A stretch of DNA of 64,000 nt from Myrica gale (Eukaryota > Streptophyta > Magnoliopsida > Fagales > Myricaceae), in contig OZ005603.1 of NCBI GenBank assembly GCA_963930655.1, forward strand, positions 14,593,001 to 14,657,000, in the 5' to 3' direction. Shown here piece after piece: positions 25,701 through 37,756 of this stretch. The notes beneath the pieces were generated by a model. The model ran no database searches and was not told where the DNA came from. It worked only from the letters and a program-made list of their open reading frames with translations. Made by a program: the position numbers and the translations under genes. How positions within the stretch are numbered: position 1 is the stretch's first letter; each line of letters opens with the position of its first letter.

Positions 25701-26574
25701 AGTGCAATTTTTTTAATTATAAGTTATTTAATGTTAATAATTATTTTATATATTATTTTATTCTTTTTAATATACAATTTTATTTTGTCATGTATTTGAA
25801 AATTTTTATTTTAAGGGACCTACTTAATGAAATATGAAATTAGAAAGAGTGTTGTGAAAATTGAAGTTGTTATGTGATATATTTTAAATTATACATATGG
25901 TTGTTATAGTAATTGCATATTTATTAAGTAAATCTAAGTAGTTTATAAAATATATATTACCATGCTTATAATGAGCATATATATTGTGAATATAATAATA
26001 TTTATTCATTAGGTATGTACATACATATAAAGTACTTAGTTTAATATGCACATATCATGTATATAATAAATACATATAATAGATCATGCAATGTTATATA
26101 GAAGATATTATACTTTTAATGGTTAAGTATTATATATTATTACTACCAACTTATTTTAATTAAGATTATTACACTAATTATAAAAGAGTGTAAAATAATA
26201 TGCTATGTATTTAATACTAAGTATAAAGAGTTTTAAATACTATTACAATTTACTAAAATACTTAACATTTATATAACTTACTATTTAAAAAATTAAAAAA
26301 CTACAAAAAATAATAAAAAAAAACCTCAAAACAATGAACTTGAATTAAACGATGAGTTTCTATCCTTGTGGAGGGAAATTTTCATTTAAAAGATGAGTTT
26401 CATTTTGAAATTTGATATTAATTTTATTTAATTATTTTTTATCTGACACTAATTTGACACGTCAGCTGTTCATGTGATTTTATAATTTTATTTTACTGAA
26501 ATAAAAAACATTATATAAATCAAAATAAAATAAACAAAATTTAAAGAAAAAAACAATGCAAAACGGTGAGGATT
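25701..26574. other. Very AT-rich intergenic DNA, no gene recognised
   Basis: A long run of A/T with frequent ATATAT and ATTATT and no ORF of substance. It may be a matrix-attachment-like spacer or decayed transposon; the sequence does not decide. Confidence 0.5.
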
Positions 26575-26775
26575 TTTCGAGTCTGTTTGCATGAAAAATT
26601 TTACAAAATTTTTCACCAACTCACAATAAAATACTACAATATAATCTCTCTCTCTTCCATCAAATCATAACTTTTCACAACAAAAAATATAAAAAATTAC
26701 CTCTCTCTTGACTTTTCATTAAACCCAATAGCATCACTAAACTCAATACCAAAATTTTACAACACAAACATAACC
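26575..26775. repeat. AT-rich dispersed repeat, copy 5
   Basis: It starts near gtctgtttgcatgaaaaattttac and ends with ttttacaacacaaacataacc, the same final phrase as copy 1. The middle has ataatctctctctcttcc and ttttcac. It lies directly upstream of the prolyl 4-hydroxylase pseudogene, in its former promoter region. Confidence 0.45.
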
Positions 26776-27399
26776 GAAGCCGCGTGCCCTTTGACTGAAA
26801 TCTCTCACTCCCTCTTCCTCTTTTATTCTCCGCTCGAAATCTCTCTTCCGATTAATCTTCTTCAAACGCTATCCCTCTCCGTCAAAATCTCTTTTAGTTT
26901 CTCTCACTCCCATCGCTCCCCACCCACTCATGGCGCTGACTAGGGGTGTAACTTCGGTCCGGATTTCGGCGGAACTCCGTATCCAGTTACGGGAAGGTGA
27001 GGTCCGACACTTACAAGAACCGGAACCGGATTTGGATTTGGAGTTTTCCCGGAAGAGGAACCTTAAGCGAAGATTTCCGCCGGTTTAGAGGAAAAATCGG
27101 TTCCGTTATTTATTTTTATTTTTTTAACTAAATATTTAAACGACGTTGTTCTATTTTAAATAGAACGATGTCTTTTAGGTATTTTTGTTTAAAAAAAATA
27201 TTTCACCGTGGATCAAAACGACACGTTATGATCCACAGTGAAATCTCTGAAGCCCTAAGTCAGTAAGTCCCCACTCCCAGTCTCCCTTGTTAGGCTGTTC
27301 CCTCCCCTCCCCCCTTCTCCTTCGCGAAAAGTCCTCAGTCCCTCTGTCCATCAACTCTCTTTGTCTCTCTCTCTACTATATTTTGTTTGATGTCTTCAA

Positions 27400-27850
27400 A
27401 GGAGAAAGCTTCTACATCGGTAAAGAGAGTTGATTACATGACTGTATATTCGTCCGATCTTGTAAAGGCCGTCCGCAAGGCCGCGGGAGGCATGATTCCT
27501 TTATTTTAATTTACAAGCACCTCGTCTTTTCTTTCTGTTTGTTGTTTTCTTCTCAGATGGTTTGATCTCTTTGCTAAGTCTGTTTTGCAATTGTTAACCA
27601 CAGAGAAGCCATTAGAGGGATTCCATATAGTTGTTGATGCAGGGAATGGAGCAGGGGTTTTTTTGCAGTAAGTTTCCTTTGTAGTCTTATTTTGTCTTTA
27701 TTTTACTCATCCTGGGTGTAAGGCTTTATTCAAAGCCAATTATTTAATCGGTGGTTTATGTAGTTTATCTTATCATTGGTTCCAGGCAAGGGTGCTTGAG
27801 CCTCTGGGGCTGTTACTGCTGGTAGTCAGTTCTTGGAACCGGATGGTAAG
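27400..27850 (+). pseudogene. Captured phosphoglucomutase/phosphomannomutase-like exons
   Basis: The first piece reads VDYMTVYSSDLVKAVRKAAG (about 27430-27487), then intron-like DNA. The second reads EKPLEGFHIVVDAGNGAG (about 27603-27657), then intron-like DNA. The third, near 27787-27850, reads ARVLEPLG and, after a one-base shift, AVTAGSQFLEPDG before a GTAAG donor. This matches the plant PGM/PMM family protein of the At1g70820 type in the region around a conserved DAGNGAG block. Order, strand and introns are kept, so it was captured as genomic DNA rather than as a retrocopy. It lies wholly within the hAT element. Confidence 0.8.
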
Positions 27851-27924
27851 ATTTAAAATTGGAAAAGTTTAGTTTATTTTCTTGAGATTGTTATTTTGCA
27901 TAAAGAAATAACCTTGGAATCAGG

Positions 27925-28115
27925 TTATGTGGAAGTGGTTATTCATGAGCCTATAGTAGTAAGTGATCCACAAGTACTATGCAGTGAGACTAGAAACATG
28001 ATTGCGGATGAGCTCAATCAACAATGACAAGATATCTACTGTAACAAGTCCTCTTTGATTTCATTGGCTCAATACTCTCATCCTGTAACATGGATTGAAG
28101 AAATATAAACTGGAA
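27925..28115 (+). pseudogene. Second coding-like fragment inside the hAT element
   Basis: After an AG-like boundary near 27925 one frame reads YVEVVIHEPIVVSDPQVL and NMIADELNQQ, a stop, then QDIYCNKSSLISLAQYS and HPVTWIEE before another stop. This looks like decayed protein-coding sequence but I do not recognise the family. It may be another exon of the captured gene or a second capture. Confidence 0.35.
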
Positions 28116-29124
28116 GGTATAAATCAGTTGTCCCTTGAGTTTAATTTCCAATTAATACAACTGCTTCACTTTGGTCTGTAATCTGTTGTTATCTTTTAAG
28201 TTTTTAGGCTTCTAAGTTGTAACTACCTTCTTTTCCTTTTTGTGGTCTAGTGATAGCTATCTCTTGTAGGTGACGGATACAGAGAATAATGAATGTAATT
28301 TCGGTCTTCGAGAAAAAATGGAAAAATAGAATGGTATGAATACATGTTCACCCTGCCAGGATACATTATTTCTAATTTTGGAACCTGAGATAAGCCTGAA
28401 CTGTTCGATGTTGGTTAAATGTTGTTTTTAAGTGATGGTCTAACTGGGTGATTGCCAATAGTATAAAGAAGCATAAATAAAGCTAAAAGATAGTTTCTCT
28501 CTCGCTTCAGAAACATTATGGATATGCTGACCCATGGAGGGTACTCCTTCCATTGCTCTGGTTTACATTTCTCACTCATATTTGATGTGTGTGCTTTGTC
28601 TCTCTGGTTTAGCTGGTCACGTAGGATGTTTTTTTTACTGTTCTTGTCTTTGATATTTGACTGATCTTGTCTTAGCAGACTTAGCAGAATTCTGTTATTC
28701 GCTTCCGCTAAGTCCGCTTCCGACTCTTCCGCTTCCGCTAAGTCTGCTAAGAGTCGGAAGCGGAAATGAACTCTATTTTGGTCATCCGCTAGTTAGCGGA
28801 CCGGATATCGGAATGTCAAATTCCACTTCCGACTAGTCCGCTATTCACCCCTAGCGCCGACTCTCTCCTTCAACTCACTGCTCCGCCTCTCAACTCGGTG
28901 GTTGTGCAAATTTCAATTATTCCTGGGACTGTTGGATTTTTGACCGCGTTGACAGGGTGTACCTAGGGTTAGACCAAGGTTGAGGGCGCTTGAATTGGTC
29001 GAGGAGGAGGAGGCGGGAGAGGGTTCGTTTCCGAACGGCGAAACCGGAGAAGCGTTGGTTAATGCGATTCCTTTTCAGGTAGGCATACTCGACTCCCTCT
29101 GTCTAGCGATTTATCGCTTCATCT

Positions 29125-29505
29125 TGTAGTGTAACTGGATGTAAATGTAAAGTATGGAAATGGATTTTGTAACGGTAATGGTTGATGAACAAGACGAATT
29201 CGAGATCGTCACTCTCCTTTCTGTTTGGCTAAATACTTTCCCGATAGTTCTCATTTTCCCATTGAACAACTAAGTACAACAAAATAATAATGGGCCCATG
29301 GAATGGACCTAAACACAAGATGAAAGCCCAAATACAATCCAAGTAAACTAAATAAGCAGTAACATAGTTGGCCCAAGGCCCTAGCCCACTCGAATGCTAA
29401 ACAAAGCAACTCCAGACCAAACACACGAACATCCTAGAATTTTCCAAAGTCTTCCCCTTCGTAACTCTCTGCGTCCAGCTCCCTTCTCACGACAGCCACA
29501 CATCA
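29125..29505 (-). repeat. Gypsy 3' LTR (381 bp)
   Basis: It starts tgtagtgtaa and ends cacatca on the plus strand, with TSD catct outside. On the minus strand it follows a purine tract at 29506-29521 (gaagggtaagagga), the polypurine tract next to TGATGTG. Positions 29303-29505 are nearly identical to 42961-43164. Confidence 0.85.
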
Positions 29506-29521
29506 TCCTCTTACCCTTCAA
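29506..29521 (-). promoter_or_regulatory. Polypurine tract of the Gypsy element
   Basis: The minus strand reads GAAGGGTAAGAGGA directly before the LTR start TGATGTG. This is the usual position and composition of the plus-strand DNA primer of an LTR retrotransposon. Confidence 0.7.
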
Positions 29522-32500
29522 AGAACCTTGCCCACAAGGTGGAGAAATTCTTCCCTGAGCTTCTAGTAGGCTACCCAGGTCGAATCTTCAGTGCTTGCGC
29601 CACGCCATTTCACCAGAACTTCTGTCAAAGCTTGATTCCCCTGTTTTCGAAATCTTCGATCCAACACCTTCTCTGGTTCGGCCTGTACAGCCCCTTCTTC
29701 ATCTACAGGAGGTAGCGTCGGCAAGGGCACTGTGTGGGTTCCCAGCTTGCGTTTAAGGCAAGAGACATGAAAAACTGGGTGCAAGCGGGCGTCGGATGGC
29801 AGAGCAAGTTTGTAGGCCACATCTCCAATTTTCTGAAGGATCTGGAAGGGGCCATAGAAACGGGGAGAAAGCTTGAAGCTTTTGCGCAAAGCCAGCGACT
29901 TTTGACGGTAAGGCTGTAAAAGCAGGTAAACCCAATCACCCAAATCAAAATTTCTTTCCGTGTGATGCTTGTCATACTGTGATTTGCTGCGTTCTTGAGC
30001 TACCTGCAAGTTGTGTTTGAGAGTATCTAATATTTGATCTCTAGATTTAAGTTGGGATGCTACTGCTGCATTTTGTGTTGTGTTGGGTATGTAATGGATG
30101 AGGTTAGGAGGTGGGTAGCCGTATAGGGCTTCGAAGGGAGTCATTTTGGTAGATGAGTGATAGCTAGAATTATACTACCATTCAGCCATGGGAAGCCATA
30201 GGGACCAGGATTTTGGTTTCTCTCCGCAGTAGCAGCGTAGGTATTGACCCACACACTTGTTGACGATTTCGGTTTGTCCATCACTTTGGGGGTGATAGGC
30301 AGAGGAATGAGCTAGAGTAGTGCCCTGAATGGTAAACAACTCAGTCCAAAAGTTACTAAGAAAAATAGGGTCACGGTCTGAGACTATTGAACAAGGTAGC
30401 CCATGTAGTTTAAGGACGTGGGTCCTGAAGAGTTGGGCAACAGTGAGGGCAGTATAGGGATGTGATAGAGCAATGAAATGAGAATACTTAGTTAATCTGT
30501 CTACCACGACCATAATAACATTGAGACCATTAGAGAGAGGCAAACCTTCTATAAAGTCCATAGAAATATCTGCCCAAGCTCTATTGGGGATAGGGAGAGG
30601 TTGTAGAAGTCCTGCAGGGTGTAGATTCTCGGATTTGTTCCTCTGACAAATATCACACTCCCTCACAAATGTCCTCACATCAGCTTTCATACCTGGCCAG
30701 TAAAAATCAGCCCGTGCTCTATGAAGAGTCTTGTGATACCCTGAATGGCCAGTTGTAGGGCTACTGTGCACCAAGGTCAAAAGTTTCAGTTTTAGATCCC
30801 ATGCATCTCCCACATATATCCTACCCTTCCTCACAATAATCCCATTACGAAACACCACTTGTCTGCTCTGCATTTGACCTTGCTGAATCTTGGAAAGCAA
30901 CTCTTGGGCCACAGTGTCACCAAGATAACTTTGTTTCAGTTCTTCCAGCCAAAGTGGTTGGGGAAAAGTAATTGCAGCTAGTCCTCCCTCCTGAGTTTCA
31001 GGCAACTCATCTCTCCTAGATAGGGCATCCGCCACCCGGTTCTCCTTACCTTTCTTATAGTCAATAGAAAAGTCATACCCAAGGAGTTTAGTGAGCCATT
31101 TCTGTTGGGCTGGGGTTCCTACCTTCTGCTCTAAAAGGAACTTGAGGCTTTGCTGGTCAGTTTTGACCACAAAGGTTTGCCCCACCAAATAGGGCCTCCA
31201 CTTTTGCACCGCACAAACTAGAGCATACAGCTCCTTTTCATAAGTGGATAAGTGTAGTAGCTGACCCTTTAAGGCTTGGCTGAAGTATGCAAGTGGTCTC
31301 CCTTGCTGAATCAAGACTGCTTCTACCCCCACTCCACATGCATCACCCTCTATAGTGAAAGTTTTTGTGAAATCTGGTAGCACCAAAACTGGAGGATTTG
31401 TCACAGCTTTCTTCAAGGCTAGGAAGGCTTGAGTGGTCTCCTCGGTCCAACTGAAAGAGTTCTTTTTCAATAGTTGGGTCAGAGGGGCAGCAACCTGTCC
31501 ATATCTCTGAATGAATTTTCTATAATACCCTGTGAGTCCCAAAAAACCCCTGAGGGCCTTGAGAGTCTTAGGCAGTGGCCATTCTAACATGGCTGCAATT
31601 TTTCCCGGGTCAGCCCTTACTCCCTTTGCTGATATAAAGTGTCCTAAGTAGTCAATCTCACTATAGGCAAAGCGACACTTGGACCTTTTAGCATACAACT
31701 GGTGCTGCCGAAGAGTGCTTAACACTTGTCTGAGGTGAATTGCATGCTCCTGCAAGTCTTTACTATAAACTAGTATATCATAAAAAAACACTAGTACAAA
31801 TCTTCGTAAAAAAGGTCTAAACACATCATTCATGAGCCCTTGGAAGGTGGAAGGAGCATTGGTCAGCCCAAAGGGCATCACCAAAAATTCATAGTGACCC
31901 TCATGGGTCCTAAAGGCAGTTTTATGCACATCCTCAGCCCTTACCCGAATCTGGTGATAACCAGATCTTAGATCCAGCTTAGAAAAAACAGTAGCACCAT
32001 GTAGTTCATCCATGAGTTCATCTACCACTGGAATAGGGTATTTATCCTTCATTGTTGCTTTGTTTAGAGCCCGATAATCCATGCACATCCTTCAACCACC
32101 ATCTGCCTTCCTTACCAGCAAAACGGGAGAGGAAAAGAGTGATTGACTTGGTCGGATTGCCCCTAACTCCAACAACTCCCGAACAATTTTTTCAATCTCA
32201 CCCTTTTGGTAGAAAGGATATCTATAGGGTCTTACACAAATGGGAAGGGTTCCCTCCTTGAGAATGATACGATGATCTTGACTGCGAATGGGGGGCAGAT
32301 CTCTAGGTTCAGCAAATACATCTTCAAATTCTTGTAGGACTTTCCCAATAGTTGGGGTCAAAAGCACCTCTTTATCTTCAGCAGCTGTGTGAACATCATG
32401 CACAACTACCCCTTGCCTCTCTACTTCTGAATGCACATGAAAATTCTGGCCTTCCATTAATGACCATTCAATAGGCTTAAGCCCATGCATCAAAACAAGT

Positions 32501-33735
32501 CGTCCTTTGTAATCAAAGGACATAGTGAGTTTAAAGAAGTCCCATAAAATAGGACCCAAAGTACTAAGCCAATATACTCCCATAACAACATCATAACCTC
32601 CCAATGGTAGTAAGTAAAAATCAGTATCAAATTGCTGCCCTTGCATCTTGATAGTCACTCCCTCACATTCCCCTTCTGCCACCATAGTCTCTCCATTAGC
32701 TACTCTTACTCGCAGCTGCTTAGAATTAGTGACATCCAACGCATTTTTCTTAGCTACTGAAGGGTCTAAGAAATTATGGGTACTCCCAGTGTCTACTAGG
32801 ATAACCACTTTATTTGTCCCAATTCTGCCCATCAGCCTCATAGTGCTAAGTTTAGGTACACCGGAAATGGCATGTAGAGAGATCTCGGGTAAGGTGGAAT
32901 TTTCTGGTATGTTGGGGTCAACCTGAGGGTCCTCCTCCCCTTCAATAGGCTCTTCATCCTCTTCTAAAATCCACTCAGTCTCCTCCATCATGTAAATTCG
33001 TTTCCCATTACATTGGTGCTGTAGATTCCACTTCTCATCACAGTTGTAACACAACCCTTTATCCCTCCTTTCCTTCATATGGGCAGGGGTCAAACGTTGG
33101 ATAGGGAACCTTGGTTTTGAGTCCACTGACCCTCTGGAATAATTTCCTGAGAAGTTTCCACTCCTAGGATTCGGGTTCCTTGGATAAGTAGGATTTGGGT
33201 TCCTATTTGGGTCTAAAAACCCAGATCTTAGGCTCCTTTTTATAGTAGCAATGCTCTCCTCTTGAATCTTAGCAAGGCCAAAAGCTGCATTTAGAGTAGG
33301 AGGATTTAATAGCTTGACTTGAAATCTGATCTCATCCCTCAAGCCACTGATAAAACAACTAAGTTTGTTTCTATCAGAGAGTCCTCTGATTCGGTTAGAC
33401 AAGTGCTCAAATTGGGCCTTGTATTCCACCACCGTAGCAGATTGCCTAAGTCTATGAAGAGCTTCCATGGGGTCATCATAAACAGATGTACCGAACCTAG
33501 TATATAGGGCTTTAATGAAAGCTTCCCAACTAGTAAACACCCCTGCTTCCTCAGCATCTTGGAACCATATTAGTGCATCCCCATCCATGTGAAAAGAGGC
33601 CAGCAACACCCTTTGCCCACCAGGTGTTTGATAAAAACTGTAGAATTGATTGGCTTTGTAAGTCCATGCAGCTGGGTTTTCACCATCAAAACGTGGAAAC
33701 TCAAGTTTAAGGGGCTTAAACTGTGGTCCCCCATT
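29518..33735 (-). pseudogene. Gypsy gag-pol with chromodomain, inactivated
   Basis: One minus-strand frame covers gag (zinc-knuckle-like CYNCDEKWNLQHQC), aspartic protease (VDTGSTHNF), reverse transcriptase, RNase H, integrase (HHCC with [21 protein letters not shown]) and a C-terminal chromodomain (EVLVKWRGASTEDSTWV), the order of chromoviruses. It is broken by in-frame stops at 32092-32094, 30175-30177 and 29563-29565. In the RT active site the first of the paired aspartates is tyrosine (VFFYDIL). The gag start is missing: upstream of about 33609 the frame shifts, and at about 33735 it fuses to Copia gag. Confidence 0.9.
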
Positions 33736-34811
33736 GCATCTTCTAGATCTGAGAGATATACCTCATCATCTTCTAATGACATGAAGCACATGTTTGCGAT
33801 TTCTCCCTCATCTTCTTCGGAGGAGGAGCTTGAATTGCTATCTTCCCAATTTGCTTTCATAGCTTTCTTTTTGTATTTGAGTAGGGGACAATCCGCGTTG
33901 ATGTGACCGGGTTTCTTGCACTTGTAGCAAGTGATGTGGTCCTTCTTGTTGTCCACCTTTGAATATTCCCTTCTTGGCTCTTCTTTCTTGAAATCTTTGA
34001 AGTTCTTCCTTGCTTGCTTTCTCTTGAGGAAGTTTCTGAAGTTCCTCGTCATGAGTGCAATATCCTCGTCTCCATTCTCATCATTATCTTCTTCAACTTC
34101 AACGACGGATGATTTTAAAGCTATACTCCTCATTTTTGGACTTTCTTCTTCATGACCTTTCATGGTGATTTCGTGAGTCATGAGAGATCCAACAAGCTCT
34201 TCCAAAGGCAATTTGGTGAGGTCCTTTGCTACTTGAATAGCCGTGACTTTGGCTTCCCAAGTCTTTGGTAGAGACCTAAGAATTTTCCTCACCAAGTCGG
34301 AGTTAGTATACACTTTTCCAAGAGCATTCAAACCATTTATGATATTTGTAAATCTAGTAAGCATGTCGCTAATGTTTTCCTCCGGTTTTATTTTGAACAA
34401 TTCATAGTTATGAACTAGCATGCTTATCTTAGATTCTTTTACTTGGTTTGTACCTTCATGTGTGATTTCTAAAGTATGTCAAATTTCCTTTGCGCTATCA
34501 CAAGTAGATATTCTATTGAATCCATTTCTATCTAATGCACAATAAAAAATGTTCATGGCTTTAGCATTTATGGAAATTTTCTTTTTGTCATCATCATTAT
34601 ACTCACTGGCGGACTTAGGAACAATTTTCTCATCTACGGATTTCATAGGATAATGTGGTCCATTTAAAACACAAAGCCGTAGATCATAATCAATGGATTG
34701 AAAATAGATTTTCATCCTTGCTTTCCAATAGGTGTAATCACTTCCATTAAAGGAAGGGGGTCTAGAAGTTGAAAGTCCCTCAACATGAGAGTTGTTGCTT
34801 GAAATTGCCAT
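33732..34811 (-). pseudogene. Sirevirus (Copia) gag, N-terminal part, fused to Gypsy gag
   Basis: From ATG 34811 the minus strand encodes a Copia gag with YWKARMKIYFQSIDYD, the UBN2-type block, and a zinc knuckle CYKCKKPGHINADC. An in-frame TGA lies at 34479-34481; the sister copy near 53460 has a sense codon there. After the acidic SSSSSEEDEGE stretch and CFMSLEDDEVYLSDLEDAM the sequence abruptly becomes Gypsy gag in another frame near 33735. The fragment belongs to the LTR and PBS at 34853-36154. Confidence 0.85.
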
Positions 34812-34852
34812 TCTAACTCAAGATTTTTAAATCTTGCTAAAGTGAGCACCAA

Positions 34853-34864
34853 GCTCTGATACCA
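34853..34864 (-). promoter_or_regulatory. Primer binding site (initiator Met tRNA) next to Sirevirus LTR
   Basis: The minus strand reads TGGTATCAGAGC two bases inside the LTR end. This is complementary to the 3' end of plant initiator methionine tRNA, the standard Copia primer. Confidence 0.85.
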
Positions 34865-34866
34865 AT

Positions 34867-36154
34867 TGATATTCTTAGGATTAAGGCAACCCAAGAGGGG
34901 GGGTGAATTGGGTTTCAAAACTTTTTCGAAAATTACCCCAAAGAGTGTGTTTGCTAGCTATGAAAGAAAACTTTAAAGCAATAAACTAGAGCACAAATAA
35001 AGAGATAAGGGAAGAAAAGCAAACACAATATTTAGGTCGTTCGGCAAGCCCGCCTACGTCTACCCCTCAAGCTCCTTTACCGAGTCTTGAGGTTTCTCCA
35101 CTATTCTCCATTCAACCAAGGGAACGGTTTCCTTACACTTGAGCTTGAGAAAAACCCTCTTCAAGCCTCAAGAACGAGTTTGAGAACAAACCTCTCCAAA
35201 CTCCTTCTTTCGATGAACAACCCTCACCGAAAGGATGCAAGAGAATCACTCTCTTAGGAATGTGTATGTTTGAACAAAATTCTCCTTTAAAACTCCCTTG
35301 ATGGAGTAGATATTACAATGAGAAATGACTAGCTCTTATGCTTCACACAATAACAAGGATGTGAAAAATGAAGAATATGTGTGTATGATGCTTGAATAAA
35401 GATTGGAAGATTTTTTATCACTCTAAGCCTTTGTAAATGATTGTGGACGATTTGGTTGAGTTTCAAAGGCATGGGAATGACTTTATATAGACCTCATGAG
35501 AAAAATAGCTGTTTATAGCCGTTAGAGTGAACTGTTAAAACGAGTCGGTCGACCGCTACATGAACCGGTCGACCGCTTCAAGTTTACCGTTGTTCAACGG
35601 TCATATTGTCAGAAGCATAACTACTCTCTATTAAATGCTACCGGTCGACCGCTACATGAACCAGTCGACCTCTACATGTTACCGTTACACAACGGTCGAT
35701 TTGTCAGAGCATTTCTAAAGCTACCGGTCAACCGCTATATTGAGCCGGTCGACCTCCTCATTTTAAGCTTCATCCGGTTGTTCTAAAAACTTGATTTTGA
35801 CCAACTTAAAATACCCAATTTTAAACTCTAACTTCTCATAAGTATATAAAAAGGTTTGGGAGTATATTTGGGATATTTTGAAGGCACTAAAAAGGTTTTA
35901 ATCTTACAACAAACATTAAAACGGTTTATGCAAGTTTTGAAGACTTATGCATGTGTGTGATTGACATCCTTGTTAAAGATGAAGTCTTAGAGTTACAAAG
36001 ATTACCCTAGCGACTTGAGTCTTCACTTTAAGAGCACTTCCATTGAAGGTGATGTTGTTTGATCGCTCCGTGCTTATTTTGGATTCGTTTTGCTCCACAA
36101 CTCAATTGCTTATATTGTTATCATCAAAACATTGATTGTGACTCAAAGCCAACA
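34867..36154 (-). repeat. Sirevirus LTR 1 (1288 bp)
   Basis: It starts TGATATTC and ends CCAACA on the plus strand (TGTTGG...ATATCA on the minus strand). It is near-identical to 41722-42958 and clearly related to 53848-55110. It contains repeats of GGTCGACC at about 35550-35755 and a TATA-like tatataaaaagg near 35843. Being almost the same as LTR 2 apart from indels, it suggests a recent insertion or recombination. Confidence 0.9.
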
Positions 36155-36420
36155 ATCTCCCCCTTTTTGATGATGACAATAAATTAATTGATCGTTCTCT
36201 TGTTGATCTTGTCTCCCCCTATCTTTTGTACTTTGATGTGGGGTTTTTGGACATTGTAATGCTTCAAGGACACAAGTTAGTATAGAATATGAAAGAATAA
36301 TATATGAATAATAAAAAGGCTTTCATATCAAAGTAAAGCAGTACATCAAAGTCTCAAAGGGGTACAAAGATACAAAAAGAGATATCACATATTTCTTCTC
36401 CCCCTTTGTCATCATAAAAA
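36155..36420 (-). promoter_or_regulatory. Multiple polypurine tracts of the Sirevirus
   Basis: On the minus strand AAAAAGGGGGAGAT directly abuts the LTR (36155-36170). Further GGGGGAGA motifs occur at about 36207-36220 and 36396-36408. Several PPT copies upstream of the 3' LTR are a known hallmark of Sireviruses. The rest of 36171-36475 is the non-coding 3' region. Confidence 0.75.
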
Positions 36421-36475
36421 AAAGAAATACATAAGCAAAGGAAATACATAAAATGAAATGCATATGCAATGAAAA

Positions 36476-37756
36476 TCATGATGGTGGAGGAAAACGGGTC
36501 ATGAAAGTCCTCATGTCCTCAAAGAACCGCCTCTGCTCCTCCTGCATAGAAGTGACACTGTCATGGAGAAACTTCTGTTGTGCCTCATGCCTATCATCCA
36601 TCCTCTGCTCAAAAGCGGTGAACCGAGAATCCATCATGTGTTCAAAAGCGGTGAACCGGGACTCAAGGGAAAAAGTATGGTCGGGAGCTCTGGTAGGAGA
36701 AGGAATAAAGGGAGGATCATCAGCCAAATCGGCATCTATGTCAAACTCCATTGCCTCAGCATCTACCTCCTCACCAGCAGGCTCATCCTCAGCCTCCAAA
36801 TCCTCATCAGCCTCCGCAGGCTCATCCACATCCTCAAACTCCTCATCAGCCTCCTCAGGCTCATCCTCATCACTCGCCTGATGCTTAGGCACCCAAGTGT
36901 TCCGGGAAGTCCGTCGATAGCCCATCCGGGTTAAAGTGTGAGTATCAAATAGCTCACTCTTTGTCAAAGTGTCTTGCTTTCGAGAACTGAGTGTCACGCC
37001 AAAATGGCGAAAAATCTGGGTAAACAGCAAGCCATAGGGTAGATTCTTCATAGGTGCACAGGCTGCTTCCATATGTTTGAGCATAATGTAAGGAAGGTTG
37101 AACTTTTTCTCCTTCAAAAGACGTTATAGTACAAACACATCCATATAAGTCACCTCCTCTCGGTGTCCACCCCGAGGCATCAAGTTATGAGTGCAGATTA
37201 AATGTAGCAGTCTCAAACGAACAGGTAACTGGTTGACATTGATTTTTCTAGGTGCATCCTCTGCCACATCAGCTCCTAGGAGTAAACTTAGGGCTGCTCC
37301 ATAATCAAAGCCCTTACACACGGTCCATGTCTTAAGCTCGTAGGCCCGGATCCCAACATGTGGGATACCAAAAATCTCACCGAGAATGACTTCATTTAAA
37401 ACTACATCCCGCCCCCCAACCTTACTCTTAACAGTAAACAGGCCACCCGCTTCCCAACCAGTAGACATGTTAGCGAAAAACATTCTAACATATTTGGGAA
37501 ACACTTCGTTACCCATATCCAACAAGTTTAGCCATCCCTGCTTCATAAAGGGACGCTCAATCTCAAAGTCCGAAAGTGATGCTATATCCACTTTCCTACC
37601 AGTCATGACTTTTCTTTTTGAGAAGTCACTATAGAACTTTGAAGCACATTCATCATTAAGGAAATAGTAATCGGGCTCACCCGAAGGAGCTGCTGATGAC
37701 CGAGATGATCCCGGGCGCTCTGAGACGTATAGGGCAGGTTGCTTCGTCCTTGGCAT
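36476..37756 (-). pseudogene. Sirevirus extra ORF (env-like / plant transposon protein domain), one internal stop
   Basis: The ORF starts at ATG 37756 (MPRTKQPALYV) and runs to 36476, about 427 codons, broken only by one in-frame TAA at 37124-37126. The N-terminal half has a compact globular look (YYFLNDECASKFYSDFSKR; ILGEIFGIPHVGIRAY) like the domain annotated in plants as putative plant transposon protein. The middle is strongly acidic (Glu/Asp-rich, near 36760-36880). The C-terminus has a short tandem repeat RFTAFE..MD and looks coiled-coil. No clear transmembrane segment or signal peptide is visible, so env-like refers to position between pol and LTR, not to proven function. Confidence 0.75.

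Larger units (their letters stand above)
26941..28853. mobile_element. Non-autonomous hAT element carrying host-gene fragments
   Basis: Ends are taggggtg (26941) and cacccctA (ending 28853), inverted. The flanks gcgctgac (26933-26940) and gcgccgac (28854-28861) form an 8 bp TSD with one mismatch, as hAT elements make. The left end has ccggtccgg-type subterminal motifs. The right end has a hairpin with perfect 15 bp arms (28714-28728 and 28749-28763). No transposase is present; the interior carries phosphoglucomutase-like exons. It inserted in exon 1 of the prolyl 4-hydroxylase gene four codons after the ATG. Confidence 0.85.

Noticed and set aside
36453-36934. Plus-strand Ser-rich ORFs of 142 and 123 codons
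   Set aside because: They are complements of the acidic region of the Sirevirus extra ORF.
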